NCBI RefSeq assembly: GCF_007066085.1
Contig: NZ_CP041405.1
Span: forward strand, 1,116,001 to 1,180,000
Length of the DNA stretch: 64,000 nt
Source: Paenibacillus thiaminolyticus
GTDB taxonomy: Bacteria; Bacillota; Bacilli; Paenibacillales; Paenibacillaceae
Direction: 5' to 3'
Every line of letters begins with the position of its first letter. Within the stretch, counting starts at the first letter, position 1. A program made the translations under genes and the position numbers. Shown piece after piece: positions 46,341 to 55,155 of this stretch. The notes beneath the pieces are model-generated. The model had not been told where the DNA came from. It was given only the letters and a program-made list of their open reading frames with translations, and searched no databases.

Positions 46341-47626
46341 TCTCGCTTCCACTCTTTCTGCACGTATTTCCTAAGCGCGTCGCGCTCGTTCGGCACATCA
46401 CCGAGCGCGACGGCGAGCCAGGCGGCTTCGAGCGCCTCGCGAAGCCACGGCCCGGCCGGCCGTTCCGCCGCTTGCAGCAGATCCCCGCCCGTCAGGGCAA
46501 TATCCGGCAAGCGGCGGACGGCGATGCGCTGGAGCCAGGCTTCGCCGTCCCGCAGGAACGGCGCAAGCCGCTCCTCCGGCACGCCAGCCAGCGCCCGGCG
46601 GCAGGCGTGCCATCCGCGGAGCGCGTCCTCGCCGCAGGCGTAGAGCGCTTCCGCGTAGGCCCGGCGCCAGGCGTGCTCGCCGCCGGACCCGGCCAGGGCG
46701 GCCTCGCCTCCGGCCGCCAGCCGCACCTCCGCGCGCAGGACGCCGAGCACCGCGTCCTGCTGCGCGCCCGAGAAGCGAAGAGCCTGCACGATGCGCTTCG
46801 CTTCCTCCTCGCCGGCCGCCAGGCCGAGCAGCAGCGCGGCGAAGCGCAGCTCGGGTCCAGCCACGGACCCGAGCGCGCACAAGAGCCGCGGCCAGCCCTC
46901 CGGCGCAGGCCCCGCCAGCGCGCCGAGCGGCTCCTTCGCATAGCGCAGGAGTCCGCTGCGCGCAAGCATGGCCCACCCGCGGGCCGGATTGGCTCCCGCG
47001 GTCAGCTTCCACAGCTCGTCGCGCACGCGTTCCATCGCGACGTAGCGCAGCGTCTCCCGCTGGCGGAGAAGCGCCCGCCACGTCGACTTGGCGATGCGTC
47101 CGCCCAGCAGCGACGCGAACCGGACGCCCCGCAGCATCCGCAGGGCATCCTCGCGGAAGCGCGTCTCCGGATCGCCGACGCAGCGGATAAGGCCCCGCTC
47201 CAGATCAGCGCGGCCGCCGAACGGATCGCGCAGACGGCCCTCAATATCAAGCGCCATCGCGTTGATCGTGAAGTCGCGGCGCCGGAGATCCTCCTCCAGA
47301 TCGTCGATGAACTCGACCTCTTCGGGCCGGCGATGATCCTCGTAGGCAGATTCCTTGCGGAACGTCGTTACCTCATATGTATAATGATCCATGACGACCG
47401 TAACCGTGCCATGGGCGAGTCCCGTAGGCACGACGCGCCGGAACAACGCCATCACCTGCTCCGGCAGAGCGGAGGTGGCGATATCAATATCGCCAATCGG
47501 ACGGCCGAGCAGCCTGTCCCGCACGGAGCCTCCGACAATATAGGCTTCATGCCCCATGTCCAGCAGTTGGCGCATCACTTGCTTCGATTCCGCATATAGC
47601 AACTCTTCTTCAACATTACATTTCAT
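46337..47626 (-). CDS. cca: CCA-adding tRNA nucleotidyltransferase
   Basis: About 429 aa. Class II nucleotidyltransferase head: GGSVRDRLLGRPIGDIDIAT (catalytic Asp pair), RRDFTINAMALDIEG, DPFGGRADLERGLIR and the fingers EDALRMLRGVRFA. Adds or repairs the 3' CCA of tRNAs. The C-terminal half is strikingly Ala/Arg-rich and G+C-rich compared with its neighbours. GGGGGTGA precedes ATG 47626. Confidence 0.94.
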   Translation of the reverse strand: MKCNVEEELLYAESKQVMRQLLDMGHEAYIVGGSVRDRLLGRPIGDIDIATSALPEQVMALFRRVVPTGLAHGTVTVVMDHYTYEVTTFRKESAYEDHRRPEEVEFIDDLEEDLRRRDFTINAMALDIEGRLRDPFGGRADLERGLIRCVGDPETRFREDALRMLRGVRFASLLGGRIAKSTWRALLRQRETLRYVAMERVRDELWKLTAGANPARGWAMLARSGLLRYAKEPLGALAGPAPEGWPRLLCALGSVAGPELRFAALLLGLAAGEEEAKRIVQALRFSGAQQDAVLGVLRAEVRLAAGGEAALAGSGGEHAWRRAYAEALYACGEDALRGWHACRRALAGVPEERLAPFLRDGEAWLQRIAVRRLPDIALTGGDLLQAAERPAGPWLREALEAAWLAVALGDVPNERDALRKYVQKEWKRE

Positions 47627-47698
47627 CGATGGGTCACCCCCTTTACATACAAGCGCGCGCAATGGCAGCCATTGCGCGCAATAAATTCCGGCTGTACG

Positions 47699-48859
47699 TT
47701 AACAGACGGGCTTCGGAATGCCGACCTCTTGCCCGAGCACCCGGTAATATATTTGTTCGTATTCCCATGTGATCAGATCATTGCAGAAATCGTGATGAGC
47801 CCGATGCAGACACGCCTCGCGCATCGTGCGGGCGAGCTGCGGCTGGCTTAGCAGCTGAATGGCGTAATCCGCCATCGCTTCCGTATCCCCGATCGGAGCG
47901 AGGAATCCGGTCTCTCCATGCTTCACCAGCTCCGGAATGCCTCCGGCCTCCGAGCCGATCGTCGGCACGCCGCAAGCCATCGCTTCAAGCGCGACCAGGC
48001 CGAAGCTCTCTTTCTCCGAAGGAAGCAGCAAGCAATCGGCCATCGAAATGACTTGGGCGATTTCATCCTGCTTACCGAGAAAGTGAACCCGGTCCTCCAG
48101 CCCCATCTCCCGGATTTTGCACTGCACCTTCGGCATATCCGGTCCTTCGCCGACGAAGACGAGACGGGAAGCAACTTCCTGTTGCACGCGATAAAAAATA
48201 TCCACCACATCCGCCACCCGCTTGACCGGACGAAAATTCGAAATATGCATCACAATTTTTTCGAACGGATAAGCGAATTCAGCTCGAAGCTGAGTGACAT
48301 CCCGCGGATAGTAGATGCGCTTGTCAACGAAGTTGTAGGTCAAATCGATCGGGCGGGTAATCTCCAGCAGCTCCCGCGTTTCTTTGATCAAATCCTGGGA
48401 GACGGCAGTAACCGCATCGCTCTCATTGATGGCGAACCGGATCATGTCCTTGAGCGATTCATCCTGGGCGAGAACCGTAATATCCGTCCCGTGCAGCGTC
48501 GTGACGACCTTCAGATCCGGATGGGACATCTGCTTGGCTAAGTAGGCGCACACCGCGTGCGGTACGGCGTAATGAACATGCAGAACGTCGAGCTGCTGCA
48601 TATTGGCTACCTGCGCCATTTTATTCGCCAGCGACAAATCATAGGGCGGATAGCGAAAGACATAATAATCGTTGACATCCACTTCATGATAGTAGATGTT
48701 CTTCAAGAACCCGGATCCGAGGCGGAATGGAATATTGTGGGTAATAAAGTGCACTTGATGTCCGCGCTCCGCCAGAAGCTTGCCTAGCTCGGTCGCAACG
48801 ACGCCGGAGCCCCCGAGAGACGGATAACAGGTAATTCCGATTTTCAGTCCTTCCTTCAA
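47699..48859 (-). CDS. bshA: N-acetyl-alpha-D-glucosaminyl L-malate synthase (bacillithiol)
   Basis: 386 aa GT4 glycosyltransferase joining GlcNAc to L-malate, the first step of bacillithiol synthesis. N-terminal IGITCYPSLGGSGVVATELG and the C-terminal GT-B motif EKESFGLVALEAMACGVPTI with the E-x7-E pattern. TTG start with GGAGG 8 bases upstream. It belongs with bshB1 two genes downstream in the conserved dapB-mgsA-bshB1-bshA order. Confidence 0.96.
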   Translation of the reverse strand: MKEGLKIGITCYPSLGGSGVVATELGKLLAERGHQVHFITHNIPFRLGSGFLKNIYYHEVDVNDYYVFRYPPYDLSLANKMAQVANMQQLDVLHVHYAVPHAVCAYLAKQMSHPDLKVVTTLHGTDITVLAQDESLKDMIRFAINESDAVTAVSQDLIKETRELLEITRPIDLTYNFVDKRIYYPRDVTQLRAEFAYPFEKIVMHISNFRPVKRVADVVDIFYRVQQEVASRLVFVGEGPDMPKVQCKIREMGLEDRVHFLGKQDEIAQVISMADCLLLPSEKESFGLVALEAMACGVPTIGSEAGGIPELVKHGETGFLAPIGDTEAMADYAIQLLSQPQLARTMREACLHRAHHDFCNDLITWEYEQIYYRVLGQEVGIPKPVC

Positions 48860-48926
48860 GCCGATTCCCTCCTATCTGTTCCAAAATGCTCGTTCAACGG
48901 CATCCAGCATGCCCTTGACCTGATAA

Positions 48927-49625
48927 TTATAAAAAGGCGGAAACGGCATACGGCCCCTTCATGGCAAAGCCTTCAGCCATGGCAAAGCCTCTGGCCTGCC
49001 CGAGCAGAGCGTCTCTTGCCTCGACCCGTTCCACATAGCCTTGATTCAACGGTGTCAAGACGACATCGTCCGTGCCGCTTGGGCGGACGAATTGAGAAGA
49101 ATAGGTCTGCAGCGCGTTACGCTTCTCTTCATAGACATCGGTCACATCGACCAGAATCTGAGCGGGTGCAATATCGTTAATGAAGTAATAAAAAACCTGC
49201 TCCACCGTATGGGCGGGCGCATCGGGCATATACCGGCGCAGCTTCGCATTGAAAATCGCTTCCTGCACAATGCGGCTGCATTGAATATGATCGGGGTGGC
49301 GATCCTCCCAGTAAGGCATGAAGACGATGCGCGGACGATAGCGGCGAATCGCGCCGACAACCGCATCGATATGCTCCCGCCGAAGCTCCAGCCCCCTGTC
49401 AGGCAGCTTTAGATTGTCGCGGACCGTCAGGCCAAGAATGGAACTTGCCTGCTGTGCCTCCTCCCGCCGCCGCTCGACCGTTCCGTTCGAGGACATCTCC
49501 GCCTCTGTCAGATCGCAGATGCCGACACGGAAGCCGAGCTTCGTATGCTTGGCAATCGTGCCCGCCATCCCGATCTCCACATCGTCCGCATGCGCGCCGA
49601 AGGCAAGGATATCCAGTTCATTCAT
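48927..49625 (-). CDS. bshB1: Bacillithiol biosynthesis deacetylase
   Basis: 232 aa LmbE-type zinc deacetylase. Zinc motif AFGAHADDVEIGMAGTI and the later His in YWEDRHPDHIQCSRI. Removes the acetyl group from GlcNAc-malate before cysteine addition. The ATG overlaps the mgsA stop by one base (TAATG). Confidence 0.96.
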   Translation of the reverse strand: MNELDILAFGAHADDVEIGMAGTIAKHTKLGFRVGICDLTEAEMSSNGTVERRREEAQQASSILGLTVRDNLKLPDRGLELRREHIDAVVGAIRRYRPRIVFMPYWEDRHPDHIQCSRIVQEAIFNAKLRRYMPDAPAHTVEQVFYYFINDIAPAQILVDVTDVYEEKRNALQTYSSQFVRPSGTDDVVLTPLNQGYVERVEARDALLGQARGFAMAEGFAMKGPYAVSAFL

Positions 49626-50047
49626 TACTCTTCCACTCCCGGCTTGTATTTATGAGCCAATTCCCGCCATGCAAAATCGCCGCGCTGCAGCGCCTTGACC
49701 AAAATTTCGGCCGACGCCACATTCGTGGCCACCGGAATGCCCTGCACGTCGCATAGACGAAGCAGCGCGATAATATCCGGCTCGTGCGGCTGGGCCATTA
49801 ACGGATCGCGCAGGAAAATAATGAGATCCATCTCGTTCTCGGCAACCAGTGCGCCAATCTGCTGATCGCCGCCGAGCGGCCCTGATTGAAAGCGATGGAT
49901 ATCCAGACCGGTTCTCTCCATAATGCGAAGCCCCGTCGTGCCAGTCGAGTACAACTGGTGGCCGTGGAATACACTTTCATACGCCGTCACGAAATTGACC
50001 ATCTCGTCTTTTTTCCGGTCATGTGCGATAAATGCGATTTTGTACAT
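49625..50047 (-). CDS. mgsA: Methylglyoxal synthase
   Basis: 140 aa. It converts dihydroxyacetone phosphate to methylglyoxal, a bypass of lower glycolysis. Family signature residues: [14 protein letters not shown] at the N terminus, [27 protein letters not shown] and the catalytic Asp in [14 protein letters not shown] precedes the ATG. Coupled to bacillithiol genes, which protect against methylglyoxal. Confidence 0.97.
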   Translation of the reverse strand: MYKIAFIAHDRKKDEMVNFVTAYESVFHGHQLYSTGTTGLRIMERTGLDIHRFQSGPLGGDQQIGALVAENEMDLIIFLRDPLMAQPHEPDIIALLRLCDVQGIPVATNVASAEILVKALQRGDFAWRELAHKYKPGVEE

Positions 50048-50088
50048 GCTGTAACCTCCGTTGCGATATCCCCTGTAATATAACGGGC

Positions 50089-50892
50089 TTAGTCATCTAG
50101 CAGATGTTCGAATCCGTAAACCAGCTCTTGCAGCTCCATCACTTTCTTCACCGCGACGTTGACGCCCGGCATATAGCCGGCCCGATCATAAGAATCATGG
50201 CGAATTTTCAAGGTTTGTCCATAACCGCCGAAAATAACCTCCTGCTGCGCAAACACCCCCGGAAGCCGTACGCTATGGATTCGGAATCCATTATAGTACC
50301 CTCCGCGCGCACCTTCCAGCTTCTCTTCTTCATTCGGATTGCCCTGGCGCTTCTCTTCTCTCGTCTGGGAAATCAGCTCAGCCGTCTTAATTGCCGTCCC
50401 CGAAGGCGCGTCCAGCTTCTGCTCCCCGTGGTATTCAATAATCTCTACATCCGGCAAATATTTGGCCGCCTGCTGCGCGAAGCGCATCATAAGTATCGCC
50501 CCAATCGAGAAATTCGGTGCGATCAAGCCGCCGATTCCCTGTTCCTTGCACATGCCGCCCAACCGTTCGATATCTTCCGGAGCGAACCCCGTCGTTCCGA
50601 TTACCGGACGAACCCCGTGCTGTATCGCCAGCTCGGTATTGCGCAGCACCGCTTGCGGTGCCGTGAAATCAACCATGACATCCGGCGCGTTTACTTGCAG
50701 TACCTTCTCGAGATCGGACTCGACGATAACGCCGCAGGCCGGCAATCCGACCAGCGAACCGGCGTCGACAGGTCCTGCCGAACGATCGACAGCGGCAACG
50801 AGGCGAAGCGCTTCATCTCCTAGCACCATTTTTACGACTTCACGGCCCATTCGGCCTCCTGCTCCGACAACAGCTACTTTGATTTGTTCCAT
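50089..50892 (-). CDS. dapB: 4-hydroxy-tetrahydrodipicolinate reductase
   Basis: 267 aa. It supplies the lysine and meso-diaminopimelate pathway, and dipicolinate precursors for spores. Rossmann motif [22 protein letters not shown] in [11 protein letters not shown], and the active-site segment [15 protein letters not shown]. Confidence 0.96.
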   Translation of the reverse strand: MEQIKVAVVGAGGRMGREVVKMVLGDEALRLVAAVDRSAGPVDAGSLVGLPACGVIVESDLEKVLQVNAPDVMVDFTAPQAVLRNTELAIQHGVRPVIGTTGFAPEDIERLGGMCKEQGIGGLIAPNFSIGAILMMRFAQQAAKYLPDVEIIEYHGEQKLDAPSGTAIKTAELISQTREEKRQGNPNEEEKLEGARGGYYNGFRIHSVRLPGVFAQQEVIFGGYGQTLKIRHDSYDRAGYMPGVNVAVKKVMELQELVYGFEHLLDD

Positions 50893-50922
50893 CCTCGCCC
50901 ATTCCTTTCCTTATCTTGCCCG

Positions 50923-51303
50923 CTAACCGTTCGGATGTTCCTCAATCCGGGTCCACCGATCAGCGTCTCTCGTGGTGAATTTGTGCATGACATCGTCATG
51001 CGCCTTCGTCAAATCAATGCCAAGCGAATTGGCAAAGCATAATAAAATGAACAGGATATCTCCCAGCTCCAATTCAATGGAATTATCCGCCTCCGAAGCC
51101 TTTTTCGGCTTCTCGCCATACGTATGATTCACTTCCCTGGCCAATTCGCCTACCTCTTCCGATAAGCGTGCTAGCAAGGCGAGCGGGCTGAAATATCCTT
51201 CCTTGAATTGGGATATGTAACGGTCCACTTCGCGCTGCATTTCTGCTAACGGCTTCTCGCGCAGCGTCGACAAGAGCACCTTCAAATCCGAATTTGTCGC
51301 CAT
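50923..51303 (-). CDS. MazG-like nucleotide pyrophosphohydrolase (YpjD type)
   Basis: 126 aa all-alpha MazG-fold protein. Metal-binding E-x2-E and later E-x2-D patterns are visible in ARLSEEVGELAREVNHTYGE and IELELGDILFILLCFANSLG. House-cleaning hydrolysis of abnormal NTPs is the usual family role. Position upstream of dapB equals B. subtilis ypjD. Confidence 0.92.
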   Translation of the reverse strand: MATNSDLKVLLSTLREKPLAEMQREVDRYISQFKEGYFSPLALLARLSEEVGELAREVNHTYGEKPKKASEADNSIELELGDILFILLCFANSLGIDLTKAHDDVMHKFTTRDADRWTRIEEHPNG

Positions 51304-51458
51304 GCCATCCCCTTCTTCAGCTGTTTCATTCTGCTACTATGTTAACGTATACCCGGCTGGAAAACAAATGCTTTTTATATGTAACTTATTTCGATATACT
51401 AAGAATGCGCCGCTCAGGCGCGATGGTTATCTTTAATGAAAAAGGAGCCTTGCCACAC

Positions 51459-52328
51459 GTGAATTCCACCTGGCTGCAGCGCATATGGCAGACCTACCTG
51501 CCGATAACGATCGGAACGGCCGTGTACGCGTTCGGTCTGATTTACTTCATTCTTCCCAACCAGCTGATGGAAGGCGGCGTCACCGGAATTACGGTGCTGC
51601 TGAACTATGCCGCAGGCATTCAACCGTCTCTTTCCACACTTGTGCTGAACATCCCGCTTTTTGCGATTGGATGGAGAGCGTTGGGAACCCGGCAATTAAT
51701 ATACAGCATCTATGGCGTTCTGTCCCTCACTGTGTTTTTGTGGCTGTTCGAACGAGCGGTGGCCAATCAATGGATCTTCCCGTTCCAGACGGAGCATGAT
51801 TTCATCCTCGCTCCCCTGTACGCTGGCGTGACCTTGGGAGCCGGCCTTGGCATCGTGTTCCGCTTCGGCGGTACCACCGGAGGCGTAGACATTCTGGCGC
51901 GGATCGCGAACCGAAGATTCGGCATCAGCATGGGGCAATTCATTTTGCTGCTCGATATCTTCATCATCGGCTCCGCCTTGTTCTACATCCCGAAGGAAAA
52001 AATACTGTATACTCTCGTAAGCGTTTTTATCGCTTCCCGAATTATCGATTTTATTCAGGAAGGGGCATATGCGGCCAAAGCCTTCACCGTCATCACCGAC
52101 CATGCCGAAGCGATATCGCAGTCGATAACGAACGAGATGGAGCGGGGCGTGACGCTCATTCCCGTCATCGGAGCCTATTCCCGTGAGCAAAAGCAGATCG
52201 TGTACTGCGTCGTCAGCCGCACCGAAATGCGCCGCTTCCAAATGCTCGTCAAGCAAATCGACCCGCGCGCCTTCATCGTCGTCAGCGATGTCCACGACGT
52301 GCTTGGAGAGGGTTTCCGCGAAGAATAG
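51459..52328 (+). CDS. YitT/DUF161-family membrane protein (YpjC)
   Basis: About 289 aa. Five or six membrane helices in the first 210 residues (GTAVYAFGLIYFILPNQLME, GVTLGAGLGIVFRFGGTTGG) followed by a cytoplasmic DUF2179 domain (about 210-285; VTLIPVIGAYSREQKQIVYC, IDPRAFIVVSDVHDVLGEGF). Function unknown. The GTG at 51459 fits family length, with AAAAAGGAG upstream. A TATACT at about 51392 gives a promoter in the divergent region. Same place as B. subtilis ypjC, but inverted relative to dapB. Confidence 0.88.
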   Translation: MNSTWLQRIWQTYLPITIGTAVYAFGLIYFILPNQLMEGGVTGITVLLNYAAGIQPSLSTLVLNIPLFAIGWRALGTRQLIYSIYGVLSLTVFLWLFERAVANQWIFPFQTEHDFILAPLYAGVTLGAGLGIVFRFGGTTGGVDILARIANRRFGISMGQFILLLDIFIIGSALFYIPKEKILYTLVSVFIASRIIDFIQEGAYAAKAFTVITDHAEAISQSITNEMERGVTLIPVIGAYSREQKQIVYCVVSRTEMRRFQMLVKQIDPRAFIVVSDVHDVLGEGFREE

Positions 52329-52394
52329 CGGTCCTGCAGTACGCCTGCACTGAAGATTCATGCACCAATAAAACTTCGCGCACTAAGGAAAACG

Positions 52395-52427
52395 CCGGAA
52401 GCACACGCTTCCGGTTATTTGGTTTTT
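52395..52427 (+). terminator. Terminator of the YitT gene
   Basis: CCGGAAGC pairs with GCTTCCGG around ACAC, followed by TTATTTGGTTTTT. Confidence 0.85.
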
Positions 52428-52776
52428 CTCCTAACTTATCATAGGATGCGACCATAATTTCCTCGTCATAGAAGATATAAACCGGATGGAGTCCCCTCTC
52501 GCACTTAGAAGGGGAAAGTCTAGAAATGGGAGGACAGCAATGTGTTAAATAGATTGATGATGTGTCTGAAAATGGTAGCGGACATGTCCGGGATCGTATG
52601 TAATGACTCCGTACAAGCCCAGCCGTCCCGCTTCACGCCAGAAAAAATTGATAATTTTGTCCAAAAATACTTTTATACTTTTCCGAAGAAAACTTGCAAA
52701 AACATCATTACATCCGCTGCGTTTACGTTTGTCGAAGGTGATCACATCATGTTGCCGGTATGTATATAAGAACGAT
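52428..52776. other. Non-coding region upstream of the decayed serine-hydrolase gene
   Basis: Short frames on both strands without ribosome sites that fit. The minus-strand frame near 52545-52745 reads like coding sequence in places (FWREAGRLGLYGVITYDPGH) and may be another gene remnant. Nothing firmer is seen. Confidence 0.4.
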
Positions 52777-53097
52777 TCCTACAAACCGTTAACGTTATAC
52801 GAAAATAATGTATTACCTGCAGTCAGCGTCATTGCGACGCCAGAAGATATGGGGAGGTTCATCATCGCCCATACTGAAGAAGCCAGGAAACAGGCGAATC
52901 TGTTGTTTGAGACTACATATAAACCGATCTATGATACTTAGTTTTCGTATGACATTCATATACCGGGGTATGCGTATGCGTTTCATGAAAAGCTGCATGG
53001 CTGCGAACGACAGCCGCATCTATCTTTGCGGTTGCAAGTTTTGTTATCTCTTTATTATGCATTACTATTGCTTTATCGGGAATACCCGTTCCGATAA
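52777..53097 (+). pseudogene. Remnant of a beta-lactamase-family serine hydrolase
   Basis: One frame reads LPAVSVIATPEDMGRFIIAH, then an in-frame TAG at 52939-52941, then DIHIPGYAYAFHEKLHG. Both pieces match, in the right order and spacing, the middle of class C beta-lactamase-like/penicillin-binding serine hydrolases ('PAGSL.ATAEDMARFMIAHL ... LPGxAYGFxE'). The N-terminal catalytic SxxK part is missing, and the sequence decays after about 53060. The gene is dead; the identification is from motif memory. Confidence 0.6.
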
Positions 53098-53284
53098 GCG
53101 TGTTGCCTCGGTAGCGAAAGTGTTCCTCTGTGATGCGGCATGTGATCCACATTGAATGGGATTCAAAACGCATCTGAATCGAATATGTATCTGATCCGGA
53201 GCAAGACATGCAGTCAAGGCATGCACCCAAGGCTCTTTTCACTATTCTCCCGTTGCGTCAGACAGTCCCTGGCATCAGGCTTCA

Positions 53285-53325
53285 TGAACATTTCTTACCC
53301 TCATCTGAACATTCTCACCCTCATC
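53285..53325. repeat. Two-copy tandem duplication, 20-21 bp
   Basis: TGAACATTTCTTACCCTCATC and TGAACATTCTCACCCTCATC lie back to back, differing by one deletion and one substitution. Confidence 0.75.
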
Positions 53326-53533
53326 AGTGCAAGATTCTCTCCCCCGCCTCTTTACTTCACTCTCCCGATCGTTCAGGACAAGCGTTTCGTCACTGTTTAC
53401 CGTACAATCACCGCCTGCACATAATAGCTCTGAATCCCATTATTATATGAAAAATATGGCCTCTTTATATGTCCCTTCATTTTTCTCGCTGCCATTTTCA
53501 AAACACGACTTACTAGTCTAAATGTTAGGTTTC

Positions 53534-53566
53534 AGGGAAATGAACATGGGCTTCATTTTCCCTGAC
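53534..53566. repeat. Inverted repeat upstream of the transposase-derived gene
   Basis: CAGGGAAATGAA and TTCATTTTCCCTG pair with one bulge around a short loop. No T-tract follows on either strand, so a terminator is unlikely. It could be an old element end or a protein site. Confidence 0.5.
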
Positions 53567-53685
53567 GCAAAGGGAGATTGAAGATAAGAAGGGAGAAACA
53601 TGAGCCCCAAGCCAAGGTAAAACGCTGTGTATAAAATCCGGTGTTGAATCTCAATTTTTTCGGTTCCATTTTTGGAAAAAGAGGG

Positions 53686-53734
53686 TTGAAAACAGAATGT
53701 ATGTTCGCTATAATTGTTTTAGGAACATTTGTTC
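53686..53734 (+). promoter_or_regulatory. Consensus promoter overlapped by LexA-like (SOS) boxes
   Basis: TTGAAA (53686-53691) and a perfect TATAAT (53709-53714) are 17 bp apart. GAACATTTGTTC (53723-53734, within GGAACATTTGTTCG) has both half-sites of the Gram-positive LexA box GAAC-N4-GTTC intact and would cover the transcription start. A second, one-mismatch copy GAATGTATGTTC (53695-53706) lies between -35 and -10. LexA binding would block the promoter. Confidence 0.65.
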
Positions 53735-53771
53735 GTTCTCACGGAAAAGTAATCGTTTGGAGGGAGTTCAG

Positions 53772-54632
53772 GTGGGACCATTGGATCAGATTGCGACATT
53801 GGAGGAGTTGTGGAAGATATTCGCTGCCGAAGCGGATTGCGCCGCTTATGTGGAGAAAATCAAATGGCCGGAAGGCTTCATTTGTCCGCGCTGTGAGCAT
53901 CGCCAGTCTTATGTCATCAGAACACGCCGCCTTCCTCTGTATGAATGCCGTTCCTGCCGTCATCAGACTTCGCTTATTGCCGGAACGATTATGGAAGGCA
54001 GCAGAACCCCTCTCAGGAAATGGCTTGCGGCGATTTGGCTCGTCTCGTTAAGGAAGACAGGAATCAATGCCGTTCAATTGCAAGTTGTACTTCAAGTTAC
54101 CTATAAAACGGCCTGGCTCATTTTACATAAAATTCGAGGAGCGATTCATTATCATGATACCCATGATCTTATGAAGGGAGACGTGCGGGGCATCATCGTG
54201 TTCTATGGACGCCCATTCAGTTCACCCATCGTGATGCATGACAAGGAGACGGCAATTATCGTTGCGGAAGCTGCATCCTTCTCCGCGTGCGGACCGGCCA
54301 GACAATATAAGATGAAGCTTATCGGCAGGGAGCATCTATCAGGCAAGCTGCTTCTTCCTTCGGGATGTCAGCACTTCACAGATCAGCATGTTGAGAAGAA
54401 TCATGACTATGAGACGGAGATTAACCGCTACATTTTCCGCATTCGCCGGGACAGCCGGCTTTATATAATGTATCGGCAGGCCCGCCAATGGTTGAATCAG
54501 ACGTTCCACGGCATCGGCGCCAAGTACCTGCAGCGCTATCTGGATGAATTTAACTTCCGGCGCAATGCGCCAGCTGCTTCCGTCGCATCTCAATTGCTCC
54601 AAGTATGTCTTATGCGCTCGACGTTAGCTTAA
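53772..54632 (+). CDS. IS1595-type transposase derivative lacking catalytic residues
   Basis: About 286 aa. N-terminal Zn-ribbon with C38, C41, C59 and C62 (CPRCEH...CRSCRH), the IS1595 core (GTIMEGSRTPLRKWLAAIWL, YKTAWLILHKIRGAI) and the C-terminal signature FHGIGAKYLQRYLDEFNFRR are retained. The catalytic VEVDETY.GG segment is replaced by MKGDVRGIIVFYGR, and the second Asp (TDxWxxY) region is not recognisable. No terminal inverted repeats were seen. The open frame, the GTG start with GGAGG 8 bases upstream and a strong promoter argue for a maintained, domesticated DNA-binding protein rather than a dead insertion sequence. Function unknown. Confidence 0.82.
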   Translation: MGPLDQIATLEELWKIFAAEADCAAYVEKIKWPEGFICPRCEHRQSYVIRTRRLPLYECRSCRHQTSLIAGTIMEGSRTPLRKWLAAIWLVSLRKTGINAVQLQVVLQVTYKTAWLILHKIRGAIHYHDTHDLMKGDVRGIIVFYGRPFSSPIVMHDKETAIIVAEAASFSACGPARQYKMKLIGREHLSGKLLLPSGCQHFTDQHVEKNHDYETEINRYIFRIRRDSRLYIMYRQARQWLNQTFHGIGAKYLQRYLDEFNFRRNAPAASVASQLLQVCLMRSTLA

Positions 54633-55155
54633 TATATACAGGACACACGTTTTCTCCATCCCGAGCAGCGTCTTGCGCGGCGTAGACGGTCTGTCTTTGC
54701 ACTCTGAGCTATTGAACAGCGTCTTGTCCAGCATACGGCGGTGTATATGTTAACTTGCCGAGCAGCATCTTGCACAGCGCATGATGGTGCTTCTTTCGAT
54801 AGAGTTAGACAGTGTTTGTTTCGCTATTCTGGACGTCGTCTTTCACAGCGTAAGAGAGTGCGAGGATAGCGGCAAAAGCTGCTTTCAACGGGGAGGAAAA
54901 CTGGAAGTGAATAATGACACGGTGGAATGGATTTTTGTTCATTGTCCTGAAGCAAGGGGAGAATATGCATAAGGACGTAAAAACATTTGCCAGACTTCCA
55001 TTCGGAATTCTCCCCTTTTGTCTCGCATAGCCATTTTTCAACCACCAGCACCCCCAGCACATGAACCAAGCAATAACGTGACGTTTGTTTATCCGCTCAA
55101 ATGCTTGCCCCCTCGTATTCAAGCTGCTTGATTTACAAGTGCCCGGTGATATTCA
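54633..55155. other. Intergenic region after the transposase-derived gene
   Basis: No supported gene. The left half carries degenerate repeats (listed separately). A short frame at about 54907-54972, GTG start behind GGGGAGG, could encode a 21-residue peptide (NNDTVEWIFVHCPEARGEYA) but has nothing else to support it. The rest shows no structure. Confidence 0.5.
54661..54850. repeat. Degenerate repeats of about 20 bp, four copies
   Basis: Related copies: CCGAGCAGCGTCTTGCGCGG (54661), GAACAGCGTCTTGTCCAGC (54714), CCGAGCAGCATCTTGCACAG (54758) and GGACGTCGTCTTTCACAGCG (54831), spaced 44 to 73 bp apart. The core is (G)AGC(A)GCGTCTTGC-CAGCG. The spacing is irregular and copies are imperfect, so it is not a CRISPR. 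Confidence 0.6.

Larger units (their letters stand above)
53098..53685. other. A/T-rich intergenic region with short repeats
   Basis: No gene is supported. It contains a 20/21-bp tandem duplication (TGAACATT(T)CT.ACCCTCATC at 53285-53305 and 53306-53325) and a hairpin at 53534-53566 (CAGGGAAATGAA / TTCATTTTCCCTG). Base composition is lower in G+C than the flanking core genes. Confidence 0.6.

Noticed and set aside
52545..52745. A 66-codon minus-strand frame resembling part of a metabolic enzyme
   Set aside because: The protein-like stretch is short, no ribosome site fits, and no family could be named; mentioned only as a possible remnant.
53535..54700. Intact IS1595 insertion sequence
   Set aside because: No matching terminal inverted repeats or target duplication could be found around the gene, and the catalytic residues are missing.
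54661..54850. Possible CRISPR array
   Set aside because: Copies are imperfect, spacers vary from about 25 to 53 bp, and there are no cas genes.
54781..54972. A 63-codon plus-strand frame after the transposase-derived gene
   Set aside because: No ribosome site at the ATG, overlap with the degenerate repeats, and no recognisable features.
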